A stretch of DNA of 64,000 nucleotides from Stachybotrys elegans (GCA_020746835.1 JAGPNK010000011.1:124001-188000); one strand, 5' to 3'; counted from the first letter of the stretch, positions 34,995-47,382 are shown. Numbers and translations: made by a program. Notes: generated by a model from the letters alone, not told the origin.

Positions 34995-37639
34995 CTACTC
35001 AGTTGGATCCAGCTCTACATCCGACAGGGGCATCTCGTCCCATTCTATCGTCTCGGAAAGCTGGTCTGTAGCATGCATGCTTCCATATACCCAAGGAAAT
35101 TCAGCGATTGTTGAATCCAAGGAATCTGATCCTCCCCATGTTGGCTCGGTCCGAATATCAATTCGATTCGTTCCCTCCTTCTTCTTGTCGGACAACGTCT
35201 CTCCACATTGTGCAAGAGCGGATTCCAACCCAGAAGAGTCCGTGTATAGAACGATGTCGGAGTCCGCGGCCTGCTGAGTGGCCCAGGGATCAAGGCACAT
35301 ATTGCCGAAGAGCCCTGGCGGGAAGTCGTCCTCTTCCGCAAGTCGGCCCTTATTTATGGAGAGGTCTATCGACATTACCATCTTCAGATACAGCCTTGGA
35401 TCGCCAATTAGAATCTGTGTCCAACTCGTAGGCGGTGCAGAATCGTTGGATAGAGCCTGGCCAGCGTGTGCTAGGTCGGCTGCATATTTGACAGTCTCCT
35501 TGATTAGATCGGCACCATCGTACTGTGGAAATAAGGATTTTATCGTTTCCATGATAACCGACAGATTTTTGTGGTTTGAGTCATCGATACCAAGGCTGGT
35601 ATTCGCAGCTCTAAGCCTGGCGGTCACGACATAAAATGCCAATGGAAATACCAGGCAGCATAGTCTAACGACCCAGTCAGTAGGTCGAGATAAAGAGGGA
35701 TAATCAACTTACGCGCTAATAGGAAGCCAACACACGAGACGATGGGTATTCAGATCTGCAAATAGTTGAGTCATGGCCTCAGCAGCTTCCTGTAACTCGT
35801 TCCGAATTAGGCCGAGCTCGCAAGTCTCTATATCCTTGCTGCTGTTCGATTTGATGAGTCGGAGCAACCTTGTATGGCATAACGCGATTGAAGAATGACT
35901 GGGTGCATCAGTATAGGTAGATGTAGTGGGAGAGGAGTGAATTACTGGTAGTAGATGTACATTAGATTGACGTGTACAAAGACGGACTTGTGTAGATTCT
36001 GCTTTTTGCCGTCAGTGGTTGGGATTGTCGAAGGTGGTATCACTGCCATCGCGCGGGCCAGCCAGGAATTCATTGCGGAGCTGCACTCGTCTATTTTGGC
36101 GTTGTCCAGTTGTTTAGAACCCAAAGATTCCTCACAGGGAAAAATGAAGCAAAGAACATCCGTGAGAATGATCATAAACTCCATGTAAACCTCAAAAAGA
36201 GACAAGAGGTGCTGCTTGCTGGCTGGGTCGTATACACTCGACCTGAATACTTCGTCCTTCAAGTCTTCGGAAATGAGAGCGCAGCTGCTTTCAAGGTTGA
36301 ATGAATCGTGGCGGAGGTATGGGTTGAAGCGAGTGCAAAGTGGTGAGACTCGATCCAAAGCCACGCAGCACCACCACAGACGTCGTAGGGCTTTCTGATG
36401 TTTAGTAGCGGCATTGGAGTTGTCTTTAGCTACTCGATCGGCATTGAGAGACTTGGTATGTTGGACGGCCCTTCCAAGCCACATCTTGTAAGGAATCAGG
36501 CTAAGGTTCGAGGGAGGGACCCAGGCCATGAGAAGTAAGGCTGCCTGCGCTAATGGTAGAGGCGAGTTTTCGGTATCCATGTCGTACAAGAGCTGGAATT
36601 TATGAGCAACAAGACACAAATCAAGCCCAGGTTCACGTACTTTGACTCTCCTGTAGAACTCACCTCGTGCGCTTCGAAGAGAATCGAAGCCGAGGCGTTG
36701 TATGCTAACAAACGGCACAAACTGAACCGTCAGCATGTTATCAGTGAATTAAGGAGTATAAACGTACCGTGCAGCTACTGAACAGCATGGCTTGGAAGAG
36801 TAAAAGAGACAATGTATCCCCTGGACCGCGATTCCCATCCATCTGAGAGTACATATCCCAGAAGTCTCCCTCGTTAACAATAGGGATAAGGGGATGTATG
36901 TGTAAAAAGTAGAGCTGTACAAATTCATCGAGGAATGGCCGCATAGGGACGTGCAGGCATCCTTGAGATTCGAGATAGTTGACATCCTGAGAAGGGATCC
37001 TGTGGATGTTGCTCAATGTAAGGAAGCGGAAATGAGAGTATGTTACCATGCATGTAGAGCTCGGAATCGAGGACGGTCGGCTTGGAAAAGTTCCTGTGCG
37101 GTCTTTTCCCGATAGTTGTTCTGAGCATATTACTGACGGCTCCAATGCTTGAAAGCTCCGCTCAAGGTCACCATTGTCCCATCCGTTCTCTGACGGGACC
37201 GCGTAGCTACTCTCATCTTTTATTCCATTCCTTGAAGCTGTCTCTTCTGTCTGCTTTGGGGCTGCGGTCGGCTCTCCAGCTTCCAGAGCAGCTTTGGTTA
37301 CATTTGTGTTCCGGCGATGGCGTCGCCTCGCAAACTTGGCCCTAGTGATGCAGTCATCAGTGTGTCGTCTACGATGGAATGCTATCAAACAGCGCAAAGA
37401 TAGAGATCTCGTGTAAACTGGGTGGCAGGGCAAACCCACAGTCTGGATCTTCGCCCAGTGACTAGACAGTTCTTTCCGCGAAGCCGACAATTCGTGCATG
37501 GTTGAGAGACGACAGACACATCGCAGCGGACCTTGCGTGAGCGACAGCTGAGACATGCTTTCAAGGCTCTTTTACGGCCGTCTTCCCTAGCTGGGTTCAA
37601 GTCCTCAGACAGGACTGAGGGGCGAGGCGTCGTGCTCAT
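34995..37639 (-). CDS. Zn2Cys6 transcription factor with fungal-specific TF domain
   Basis: Six exons, 37639-37440, 37341-36768, 36721-36641, 36592-35946, 35898-35713 and 35664-34995, give 785 aa. All junctions keep phase. The start at 37639 (MSTTPRPSVLSEDL) is the Met nearest the DNA-binding domain. The zinc cluster is CLSCRSRKVRC plus CTNCRLRGKNC, with Cys at 29, 32, 39, 48, 51 and 58 (spacing 2-6-8-2-6). The regulatory domain follows: LDEFVQLYFLHIHPLIPI, then KLLYDMDTE-type text across an exon junction, and ALRRLWWCCVALDR. The protein binds DNA as a nuclear regulator; targets are unknown. A low-confidence alternative is an extra intron near 37050, but the frame is open without it. It lies beside HET and Clr5-ankyrin genes. 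Confidence 0.85.
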
Positions 37640-38726
37640 CACGGCAGCAGCGGGACAATGATTAATGAGGGATGTGGATCTTATTCGAGGAGATGTAGAC
37701 ACGAGTATTGAAGGATCGAAGAGATTTATTGGTAGATCCAGGGAAGGCTGTGGGAGATTGGGGACTAAGGGGAAAGTCGTGGGGTGTGGGGAGCTCCAAC
37801 ACGGAATCACCCATGAAGTGGGGGGTCTAGACTTTACTAGTGCAGCCCGGTTGTTGAGACCGGTAAGTGAATATGTACGTATGTCAGGGCTGAGTACATT
37901 ACTCGGGTTTCAAGGGGGAGCGATGCAGAGGGGGTTCGATCACAGTGCGAGGAGACCTTTGCTATGGCCGGGCTTTCGATTATCGTGGGTTAGCGTTGCA
38001 AATCCAGTCGTCTAGTTTCAGGGAGAAATTGAACTCGCCTCCAAACTGGGGATGCTATAGCCAGCTTGCTGTTGCGACAATCACAGTCTCAACGGAAGAA
38101 GAGGATTCGCATAAATAGTGCTAGATCGTAGAGCAATTCAAAGTTCGAGGTTCAATATGATAATGGCAAAGGAGCTGGTTGATGATAATGCCGCATTTCT
38201 CCAAGCTTTCAGATACATGATGGAAGTGGCCTTGTCAACCCTCAGGGTGGCAATATCCATTTGTCCAATATCTGCTAAGCAATAGAGTAAGCAGCAGTAA
38301 GCTGCCGTTGATGCACTTCTACAGCTCGTAGCCATGTGTCATGGATCCAGGTTTTCACGGGAGAAGCCGCCGAAGAACAAAGTGGATGGACGAGGCCGAA
38401 ATGAAACTGGACTATCTCCAGTACTGCCACGCTCATTCTAAAGTTGTCAGAACATCCCTAGCGCGAGCAGCCGTGGTAAGTGGTTGCGTAATCTTCCGTC
38501 GTCTGACTCTTTGCCATCTCACTGCTGGGACCATGTCGAGAATCTGGCAACCTCGGTAGCAAGACTTCAACATTTACTGTGCGTCTGAACGAATGAGACA
38601 TGGCAATCGCCTTGGATCAAATCCAATGCGCTCGTGACTGCAAATGATGGCCGACATACTTATGATTGACGGGTCCTATCCAGCGGCGTACAATTTCCAA
38701 GTCTCACCCTATCGGTCATGCTCCAA
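37640..38726. other. Intergenic, no gene seen
   Basis: This covers the upstream side of the zinc-cluster regulator and the 3' side of the Clr5-ankyrin gene. Only short frames without motifs were found. Confidence 0.5.
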
Positions 38727-41700
38727 TTACCCATCTGGTTCGAACTGAATAAACTCCTCCAGCATCCAATCAGGGTTGGCACCAGCTACCTTCCCTGTCT
38801 CCATGAAATGGGTCAACATTTTGGAGATAGGAAAATGCCCTTTCTTGTCTGCAGCCTTAATGGCTCGTCGAAACAAGTCTCGATCCTTGCCCCCTGACCC
38901 AGCTCCTGCCTGTACCAGAATGGAAACAATATCCGCGCGTCCCTGAATAGCGGCAGCCAGCAGCGCATGTCTTGTACCGTCTCTATCTGAAGGCGGGGCG
39001 TCGACATCGGCACCTTTTTGAAGTAACAGTCGAACAATGTTGGTAAACCCGCCCCAGGCCGCAAGCTGGAGAGAAGTTCCTCCGCCTCTGGGGGGTGCAG
39101 GCTCGTTGGCATGTCCACCATTTTCAACGAGGAGCTTGACAATTTCGATGTTGCCCATCTCTGCAGCTCTTTGCAGAGGTGTTCGTCTCACGCCAAACTT
39201 GCAAGGCTCACTAACCACGGCCCCGTGTCTGAGGAAAAGCCTGATAGTGGGAAGGTGCTCTGTCTCAATGGCGGTTAAGAATGCCGTCTTTTGCATCAGG
39301 AATGGGCCAGGATACACCTTCATACGTGAGACTATCGTATCTGCATGACATCCAGTCTTGCAGGAGAATTGAAGAAGTAGTTCCACAAACTTGGTGCCAA
39401 GGCGTCGGCTTTTTCGTATCGCACTTCCGAATGGCGTTTCGTTCCAAATTTGAGAAGGTGGCCAGCAGTTTGCGTCAGCGCCGTTCTCCACAATCATCGA
39501 CATGAATTCATCGTATTGGTTGCAGGAGATTTGATGACCAAGTATTTTCCACCCCCAGCCCCTTGAAGTTTTGCCATATCTTCGTGTCCTTTCTTTGAGA
39601 AGAAGACTTAGTATTTCCCTCGCATCGGATTTTTCGAATCGGGTGTTTACATAAGCGTGGTGCAGTGCGTTATCATCAATATCTGCCCCAAGTCCTAAGA
39701 TATGCTGCACAGTCTCGAGGCGATGTGACCCTACAGCCACATACAGTACCGTGAAGCCATTATGATGCCGCACGGAGGGATTATTCACATCACAACCAGC
39801 CTGCAGCAGTCGGTTGAAGATCTCTGTGTGATTGTGGAGGAGCGCCTCTGCCAAAGCTGAACGCCGCCAACGTTGAATTCCAACCGCATTTATTGACACA
39901 CCTGCGTCAATCATGGCGTTGACGACCTCCAAGTTGCCCCACCTAGCCGCTGAAATGATGTTCGGTTCCTCTACTTTCTCCCCTTTGGCGTTACCGTAGT
40001 TGTTATTGCAGTCATCGTCGTAGCCGTTGTTGTCATGATCGTCATCGTCATCGTCCTCCTCTTCCTCCTCTTCCTCCTCTTCCTCCTCTTCCTCCTCTTC
40101 CTCCTCTTCCTCCTCTTTCTCCTCTTCCTCCTCTTCCTCCTCCTCATTGATATTTCTAATCTGCATGACCTGACCACTGAAGTTCGGGTTCGCGCCAGCT
40201 TTCAAAAGACCCAACACCACAGACAAGTTACGCTTATCCAATGCCAGCGATAGAGGGGGGGCATAGGACTTAGGCCTAATGTGAAGTTCAGCACCGGCTT
40301 CGATTAAAGCCAGGGCAATATTGGTCTGGTCCTGAATAATGGAGTAGCAAAGTACTCTGCCAAGCAGTCTGACTCTGTTTGGACCCTTGAGATGTCTGCT
40401 GTTGGCAAGTAGTAATTCTGCCATTTCCAAGTTTCCATCCTTCACGGTAGACACTAAAGCATGGGATAATACCCCAACGTCGCCCATCCAGTTGTTACCA
40501 AACATATCAAGGGCCTGTTGGACTCCACCAGAGTCAGCACTCACAAGCGAGGACTCCAGGAATTTTGCGACTATGGAGCCAGTGTGCTGGAGTGGTTGTG
40601 GTCTTAGTCTCTTTAGCAGCATGCTGACAAGTTGTCCATCACCAAGCCCACAGGCAGAGTATAGGATTTTCTCTGTTATCTTGACGTGTGGATATGCTTC
40701 GATAAGATCAAGAAGTATTTCCTTCTCATACCGGCTCGCTGCAATCTCAAAGAGGTTCTCCAAATGGGGATCACTGATGTCTAGACCAAGTTGAGTGACC
40801 AGTGCGATGGCGAATTGGCATATAGATCTGGGTTGGTGATTGACCACGGCAGCGAGTGCTGTTGGAGCGCAAAGTCGCTCGAATGGCGAGTTTTCTGCGT
40901 CAAAGTAGGACGAGATCATGCTTCGAGCCTTATCGTCTGTGAGGATATATTCCATTGCGACGGGGAACAGACGATTTGGAATAGTAGCGCCGGCCTCAAT
41001 GAGAATATCCATCATGCGGAAAAACCCATGGCTGCCTTCTAGCCAGAAATGCTTTTCGCAATATGATAACACACAATAGAGTACCCCTCTTTGTGTTGTG
41101 TCACGACCGTCACTGAGGTCAGACAAGTCCCAGTCGGCACCCAGATCAATTAGAGCTTGAACGACTTCCACGTGTAATCTCGCTGCAGCACGTTCTACTG
41201 GAGTGAATCGGTATCCTTTGTGGATGCATATAAAGGCGTTGATGGAAACAAATGGCAATCCTTGTCGCAATATGAATGTTACAACCTCCGCATCTCCGAT
41301 CTCGATTGCGGCACGGAACAAATTCAAGGCGATCGACTGTGTCCCGTACATTTCCCCAACTGACTTGAGAGTGGATAAGAAGCTGCCATTCATTTCTTGT
41401 TTGAGAATTCCGATCAATCGTTTAATTTGGTCGTCGTCAAGGCCAGGAAAGTTGTTGGCTGCTGAGAAAAGTATGCTCCTTTGAAGGGGTGAACTGAAAT
41501 AGCGCATCAAGGCCATGGTGGGAACGCCAGAGCTGTTTTCGCTGCTTTGCTCGGGTACAACGGCATGAAATACAGCCTCAAATTGAGGCAGTTTCATTCT
41601 AACTGCGCTGGACTCAGCCTCGGGCATGGTTGGTCCTGTACTGGGTGCTGGAGTGGGCGGCCAAGTCTGGGATCGCGCACGGAATCGCAGTAAGTGTTCC

Positions 41701-42239
41701 AGTGAGCTGAATGGCGTAGTAAAGAAGCTCAGAGGAATGCTATTGGGGTGAAGCCGAATCTGAACATGTGGAGGGAGTGGGGGGTTGCCTGTGGATTATC
41801 AGAAAGTGGACCAAACACCATACAACAAACATACCTCGCTGAAGAAGCGCCTTGGATCTGGCGGCATATCTCTTCACTTCTCGCTGTACGGCAAGAGGTG
41901 ACTTTTTCTTCCCGTGGATGATGACATCGAAATTCTTCCCCTGCTCTCGCAGTTGGGCAATGTGGGGTATGATTGCTCCCCAGGTCGCAGAGGTGGTGTT
42001 CTTGTCGCATTTCCAACGATGTTTCAGGTATTTCTCGTACTGGTTTTTTCTATACTCTGTTAGATCGCGGAAGGGTGGTGTCCTGGGGTCTCGAACTTGA
42101 CAAAAAATCCATGTTCTTGCTCCATGTAGGCTTTGACTTGGGCGATTGATTTGTTCTCATCAACATAGAGCCTTTCAAGAACTGGCCTATGGACCTCCCA
42201 GTCCTTGTCGGTGGGGTTGTCTTTTCCTTTTGATGCCAT
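38727..42239 (-). CDS. Clr5-domain ankyrin repeat protein with acidic low-complexity insert
   Basis: Three exons, 42239-42102, 42054-41835 and 41788-38727, give 1139 aa. The last junction (GTATGT donor, CACAG acceptor) is clear. The first uses a weak GTCAAG donor, chosen because it joins EQEHGFF to YRKNQYEKYLKHRW and completes a Clr5 domain (about residues 1-115, starting KDWEVHRPVLERLY). Clr5 domains are small fungal helical domains often found at the N-terminus of ankyrin or HET-associated proteins. Ankyrin repeats fill most of residues 280-1100, for example RTPLQRAAEMGNIEIVKLL. Near residues 670-715 an insert of about 30 Glu, then Asp and Asn, splits the repeats; it is encoded by a 9-bp microsatellite (separate entry). 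Probably a recognition or scaffold protein, with no enzyme domain seen. Confidence 0.8.
40055..40145. repeat. 9-bp microsatellite inside the Clr5-ankyrin gene
   Basis: About ten copies of CTCCTCTTC on the plus strand encode Glu-Glu-Glu on the minus strand, with one copy varied to give a Lys. The unit is a multiple of three, so slippage changes tract length without shifting the frame. An Asp/Asn stretch follows directly on the coding strand. Confidence 0.9.
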
Positions 42240-42722
42240 ATTGAGGTGCAGGTATCGTCAGCAAGAATGAGAGTGAAGAAGAATGGAACGCCAGAACGGG
42301 TGAACGGGGGTTATTATACATCGAGTAGCGAGGTGATGAGCGTCCTCATTCGTGGCAGTAGATCCACTTGGGCCAGGGATGCATTTTCTCTGCCAAGGCT
42401 GAGGCTCTGTGCAGAAATTGCATGATTGGATATCACATCGCAAGAGTGGATCAAACAGGCGCTACCCTGAAGGACATGAGATGCGTGTAGAAGGTGAGGA
42501 AATGGCCACGACGCCTAGGTTCTAACCGCGTTGAGATGATACGGATAACTTATCTTGTCTTCAATGATTAAAGATACGTAGATAGGCAGCACATATTGGC
42601 AACGTGGACTTTGCCTTAGAAAGGGCCTTACATGCACGAATGAATCTATATATTACGACACTTTTCAAGTCCTGAACAAAAGTCTCGATTGTAACACCAA
42701 TTTCTCTCAGCCAAATACCTGT
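42240..42722. other. Intergenic, no gene seen
   Basis: Upstream region of the Clr5-ankyrin gene. No motif was recognised. Confidence 0.5.
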
Positions 42723-43040
42723 TCAGGCCTCATTCATATCCATCCCCCCATATACAGGAACCGGCGGTGCAAGATCAACGGAGATGTCCGGTAGAGTAGT
42801 TGAATTTTGCACCGAATCTCCAAGAGGCGACATAACGAATAAGACTCCGCCGGATAAACCCCTGTCAACTGGCCCTAATGTAAATGCTAATTGTAAACGC
42901 ATTGGTGGCCCGTGGTACTGACCTGGTCCTGGCCTGATTGCTGCTGGCGTTCGTACCCACGACCACAGGGCAAGGACTGTACAAGGGAGGCCTACAACAA
43001 TGCCGATGATGGCAATGAGAGCTTCACTCGATAAGGGCAT
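42723..43040 (-). CDS. Small single-pass membrane protein, unknown function
   Basis: A single exon of 105 aa. MPLSSEALIAIIGIVVGLPC starts an N-terminal hydrophobic helix that continues through TVLALWSWV. A hydrophilic, Pro-rich tail follows and ends GGMDMNEA. Short fungal proteins with this start and one N-terminal anchor are familiar, but I know no function for them. The basic residues after the helix and the short N-terminus suggest an N-out anchor. Its small size and location beside recognition genes are notable but prove nothing. Confidence 0.55.
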   Translation of the reverse strand: MPLSSEALIAIIGIVVGLPCTVLALWSWVRTPAAIRPGPGQYHGPPMRLQLAFTLGPVDRGLSGGVLFVMSPLGDSVQNSTTLPDISVDLAPPVPVYGGMDMNEA

Positions 43041-43458
43041 TCCGGTCCACGTAATTTGGAAATCTCAAGGTTGTGGATGTAGTTGTGTGGGATTAGAGCT
43101 CTAGGATCGGTAGCTATAAAATGAATAAAATGAAGTCAGTTGAAATAATGGTCGATGTTCGACACGAGACGGCCCGAGACATTAATCAGAGTTGAACAAA
43201 TTTTCTCTACGTTATGCGTCTTGGGCATTTAAGTACCCGGGTGGCGAACATTTTCCGTTGCCCAGCTTCTCTCAGTCCGGATTTTGATACTGTGGCTGAG
43301 CTGTCAGCTAGCCTATGCCTGTCACGACAGGCCCTCCACTTTGCATTCTTGGTACGGCTGCATATTTCGAGCCGCCGTTTTAGGTGAGCAGAATCGTAGT
43401 CTCACGTCTTTTGAGAATGCCACTCATCTAGTTCCGCCGCTGGCCACGTCGATGACCT
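43041..43458. other. Intergenic, no gene seen
   Basis: Upstream side of the small membrane protein gene. No convincing feature was found. Confidence 0.5.
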
Positions 43459-44353
43459 GTGTTTATCACTCCTAGAGACGGCGTTGCAAATACAGGAGAA
43501 GGTCGTATGGGGATTTTCAAGATTGTGCACAATAACCCGCTCACTTTTCAACACTCAGATGCACTTCAAACGGCATTGCAGAATACAGGTGATTTTATTG
43601 ACCTGCGTCTATCCGTCATGATACGAAACCCAGCACATGATCAATTTAAGTTCGGATCGGTGGAGAGATTATGCCACGGTTCAATACGATCTACCACACG
43701 TTCAGACCAAGTTTCCAGGTCTCCCCAGCGAGCTTTTGGATGGACTTGCCGTCGACAATACTTCACGTACCGAGCATAGAGCTGAAATTGTACATACGAA
43801 GTAGCTTGCAAGGAAGTGCATCAGCCTGCGACAACTATATCCTCCTCGTTCCCTACCATGCAGACGCAGTCCGGTATGTCCGGACATCCTATGCAGCCTC
43901 TTCTGCCACAGACACTCCAGAAAGTGCTGCCGGTTTCAAGAAATACGAAGAGGATCTATTCATGTGCCTTTGTCATCTGTTCATTCTCATCAATAGCAGA
44001 GGCGCGTGAAGTTGGATCAACGCCACAGAACTACACACATTTTAACGAGTTGTAGAAGGCATCTGTACGGCTCCAACCATATGTCTGCCCCGTCAATGAC
44101 TGTCAGAACCAACATTGTTCTGGTCGTTCGCAGTGAATAAGCCACACAAAGACCAATCATTGGAGGCGCTGTGTATTCCGATGTTCAACTTTCGAAGTCC
44201 TCCATCACAACCAGCATGTTCGGCAACCCAGATGGTGAACCTCGAACTGAATCCCACACAATCCCACATCCCACATCCCGTGGTGCCTGTCGCCTTTGTG
44301 CAAATTTCATTGCGCCTCCAACAGATTATGAGCGGCATGTTGAGCATATTTAG
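43459..44353 (+). pseudogene. Relic of a fungal C2H2 / AcuF-like domain protein
   Basis: In one frame the DNA reads DALQTALQNTGDFIDLRLSV and IRNPAHDQFKF (about 43555-43653). A frame change near 43660 leads to RDYATVQYDLPHVQTKFPGL and LDGLAVDNTSRTEHRAEIVH, ending at TAG about 43803. These words match the 'S..IRNP.....', 'Y...HV..KFP', 'L..RLG.A...RR....' order of a common fungal family with an N-terminal helical part and a C-terminal AcuF-like C2H2 finger. Near 44286-44353 the plus strand reads GACRLCANFIAPPTDYERHV, a finger-like remnant. Frameshifts and stops make it a relic. Family assignment is from memory. Confidence 0.5.
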
Positions 44354-45626
44354 CAGATGTTGCTAGCTATGACGAGGATGGTCTCCAACTACAACCAATC
44401 AATACAGAAGGTATTCCACAAAGAAAACAGATCTACACAGTTGCGGATCTTCACATAAGCTTTCATTTAATTGAATATAGACTGCTGTAGTTTGATACAT
44501 GCTCCAGTTTAAGTTGCTGAGGACGCTGCGTTGAGAACTGTCCTATCCAGCACAGCTTTGGCCTCCCCCCACTTTCCGGCCGTCTCCTGGAGCTTCATCG
44601 GCCAGTTCCGAGCTTTGAGCTGATCGAATGTCTTCGCCGCTCGGCTTCACTACATGGAGGAGGAGGGCATTGGGCTCGACCTCGCAGCGCGATCCCCCGC
44701 AGCTCCAACCTGCCGGTGGCTCCAGCTCCAGCAGTGGGCCAAGATTCAAATCGAGTAGCCGGAGGTTGATAGGGAACTGTTGAGGGTGTCCCTGAAGCTC
44801 ACTAGCGAGCGCATGAGCGCCATTACCTTGTACATCTTGACGACGGCGGGTTAGATCTCGACCGGAATATAAAATGTCAAATCATCGGGGAACAGAAAAT
44901 AAATGAAAATGAATTTCCAATTAACGAAAGTACTGGAACGTATGGGTCGTTGATGACCCTTCGAATCAATTTGAGCTACCCCAAGAGGACTTTCATTGCG
45001 TTGGCGTTACAGTGTAATGGGTGAAAGAGAGCGACAATTTCTTAAGCCACAGCGGGATCCAGATAGGTAGCTAGATTTGACTCGGAGCCGCGGCACCGTT
45101 ACGCTTTGACTGGGAGCGATGGGGGGAGAACGCAAATTCCTAAGAATCACACTTTTACTACTCAATCTAACTCTTCGATAATCGTTTTCATTTTCGTCCT
45201 AAACCCCAGCATTTGATTCCACCCGCCACAGGTCGTGCTTGGCTTGGGCCTTTTCTTGTCCCCGATACTCCCTCGATTCCCGCGTCAGCACCGAGGACTC
45301 GACCACCATAAGAACCAACCTTGCCGGCTTGTGCTTCTGCTGGTCGCCATCCAAAAATGACGCCCATCGGTGCACCACCAGGTGCATGTGAGTAGCTGCT
45401 TGTCGATCCTTCCTGAGTTTATAGCAGGCACACTTTCTTGAATGCTTTCTCTCACAAATTGTAAGATGGGCTGAAAACCCCTGTTGCTGCGGGAAAACGT
45501 CTGGGATCGATACCCCTACTTTAATGACCAGACATGGACATGAGTCAAAAAGAGCTTATGTTATTAGCTAATAGTTACTTAGCCAATACAAGCCATTCGG
45601 CATAGAAGCTCTTTGCCTAACTGTGT
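44354..45626. other. Intergenic, possible coding scraps
   Basis: On the minus strand around 44640-44510 one frame reads TFDQLKARNWPMKLQETAGK before a stop, which looks protein-like but is too short to identify. The rest shows nothing clear. Confidence 0.35.
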
Positions 45627-46795
45627 CTAAGGGATACTCGACCTCTTATACGTCAAAATGTACCTGCCTCCAGCGACCTCCGTTAAACCATAGATAGCAT
45701 CTCCCCGCTTGTCATAGCTCAAATCCTCGGGGCTGGGAGGAAAGAACCCAACATTATCCTTAGCCAGACTTCCAGGGACCCAACTCAACATATCGCCCTT
45801 GCTTGCTCCGTTGCTCTGGGAGATGAATATCTTGTTGTTGACCGAGACAGCACCTTGCATGCGCAGGATGTCTACGCAATAGGCCCAAACACCGCGAGCA
45901 GTCGTTCCACTTCCGCTAGTCCTAAGCTTTCGCGTTGTATAGTCCAGTTCATATTGAACCATACGTGTCGGCAAGTCTGCGCTGCTTTGATACTCGCCCA
46001 AGATAATGCGGTCTGGACTGGCCGTTCGATCCAGTGCAATAAAAGAGTGCCTGAATTTGAAGGATGGAGTCCATTTGTACCACCTTTAATGTGCCTGTCA
46101 GCATTCAATGTTGAAGAACGGCCAGGGTAGAAGGAGGCTTACCTGATCTGAGGGATAACGTATTTATAGCCAGCGGCAGAATAGCTTCCATCAGCATTCT
46201 TGCCAACGCCATCACCGGATTCAACTTCCCATATGTTGCCCATATCGAAGACTCGAATCCCATTAGAAGTATCTACAACCCAAAGAGTGCTCCCATACCA
46301 TACGATCCCACCAGCATGAACAGGGACCTCTTTAAAGTCATCAGCTGCCTCTGGATAGACTAGCAGCGCATGTCGATACTTCTTGGTGGACTTGTCGACA
46401 AATGTAATGCGGACGCTCTTATCATCATCCCGGTGCCAGCTAACGAGCCAACCATCGACGCCCTCGTAGGTGCCTACATCCAATGCATCGGCTGTAGAGC
46501 TGATGCCCTGAGGCACCCACTTATGGGTGTTGAAGTCGTCAAAATCGGGCTTTGACTCCCACGCCAACTTGGTGCTTGAGCCAGTCATCTCATGGTTTCC
46601 ATCTTTGAAGACCTCTGAGACGTTGACCTTCTTGTCTTGGAAGACGGCAGAGAGGGAAGCCAAGTTCTTATTATCGCCTTGGTCGGCGAGGATGAAGTCG
46701 GCAGCATCAAGTGGGCCAACCTTACACTGCTGAGCATATGAGACTACAGCGGCGCAGGCGGTTAGGAGTAAAGAGAGCTTCATGATGTTGAGCAT
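45627..46795 (-). CDS. Secreted beta-propeller-like protein of a bacterial-type family
   Basis: Two exons, 46795-46143 and 46083-45627, are joined by a 59-bp intron (GTAAGC donor, AAAG acceptor) that reads PQIRWYKWTPSFKFRHSF. The product is 369 aa from the first Met or 365 from the second (MKLSLLLTACAAVVSYAQ), a signal peptide. The C-terminal half has the words SFIALDRTASPDRIILGEY, DILRMQGAVSVNNKIFISQS and SPEDLSYDKRGDAIYGLTE. From memory these match a family of secreted proteins common in actinobacteria. Repeated beta-strand words suggest a propeller. The role is unknown. It lies beside a TagC-like propeller and two peptidoglycan hydrolases, so a function at bacterial surfaces is plausible but inferred. 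Confidence 0.75.
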
Positions 46796-47382
46796 GAAGA
46801 AGAGGAGAGAAAGATGGCGACTCGGGTGATTTTTGGTCGAGATGCAGTTCTTGAATATCTCCCTGATGAGACGTCGTGGCGAAGATGGGATTTGGCAAAG
46901 ATAATTTATAGTTCGACTGACACAAGACTGCCTTTTGAACGGCTCTCCCTGGAGTTACTCGTATCCTCAGTTTCAATCCAAGAGAGATATTTATATCACA
47001 TTTGGGGCAGGGCTGTAAGGATTAACGGGCGAGATAAGTAGCGCTAGGTAAACCCTGCACGGTCTTGTCAGCCACACAGTGAAGGTTATTACCGATGGGG
47101 CAGCTGAAGTTGCTGAAAAATCATAAGCTCCACCGCACGGACTTTTGGCACCCGAACAGTGGAGGGAAGCCCCTACACCATAGAGTTTCCTCTTTTGATG
47201 AATCTCGAGGGTGAGAGATTGTTTACGTCGACTAACATGAAATGAGCGAAAACAATACGGCCTTAGAATTAGACTAGCGACCCGTAACTACAGGAATAGT
47301 TGATAAGATGCGTTCGAACAATATGCAGCAGTTGTAGAAACGAGGGTGAAAATTGTCCACAAGATCCAACATTCTACCTGAT
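46796..47382. other. Intergenic, no gene seen
   Basis: Spacer between two same-strand secreted protein genes. It should contain the promoter of the downstream one. Confidence 0.5.

Noticed and set aside
36975..37060. Extra intron in the zinc-cluster regulator near 37050 (GTAACA donor)
   Set aside because: The frame is open across it and the reading (YSHFRFLTLSNIHRIP) fits the usual text before this family's domain, so no intron is needed.
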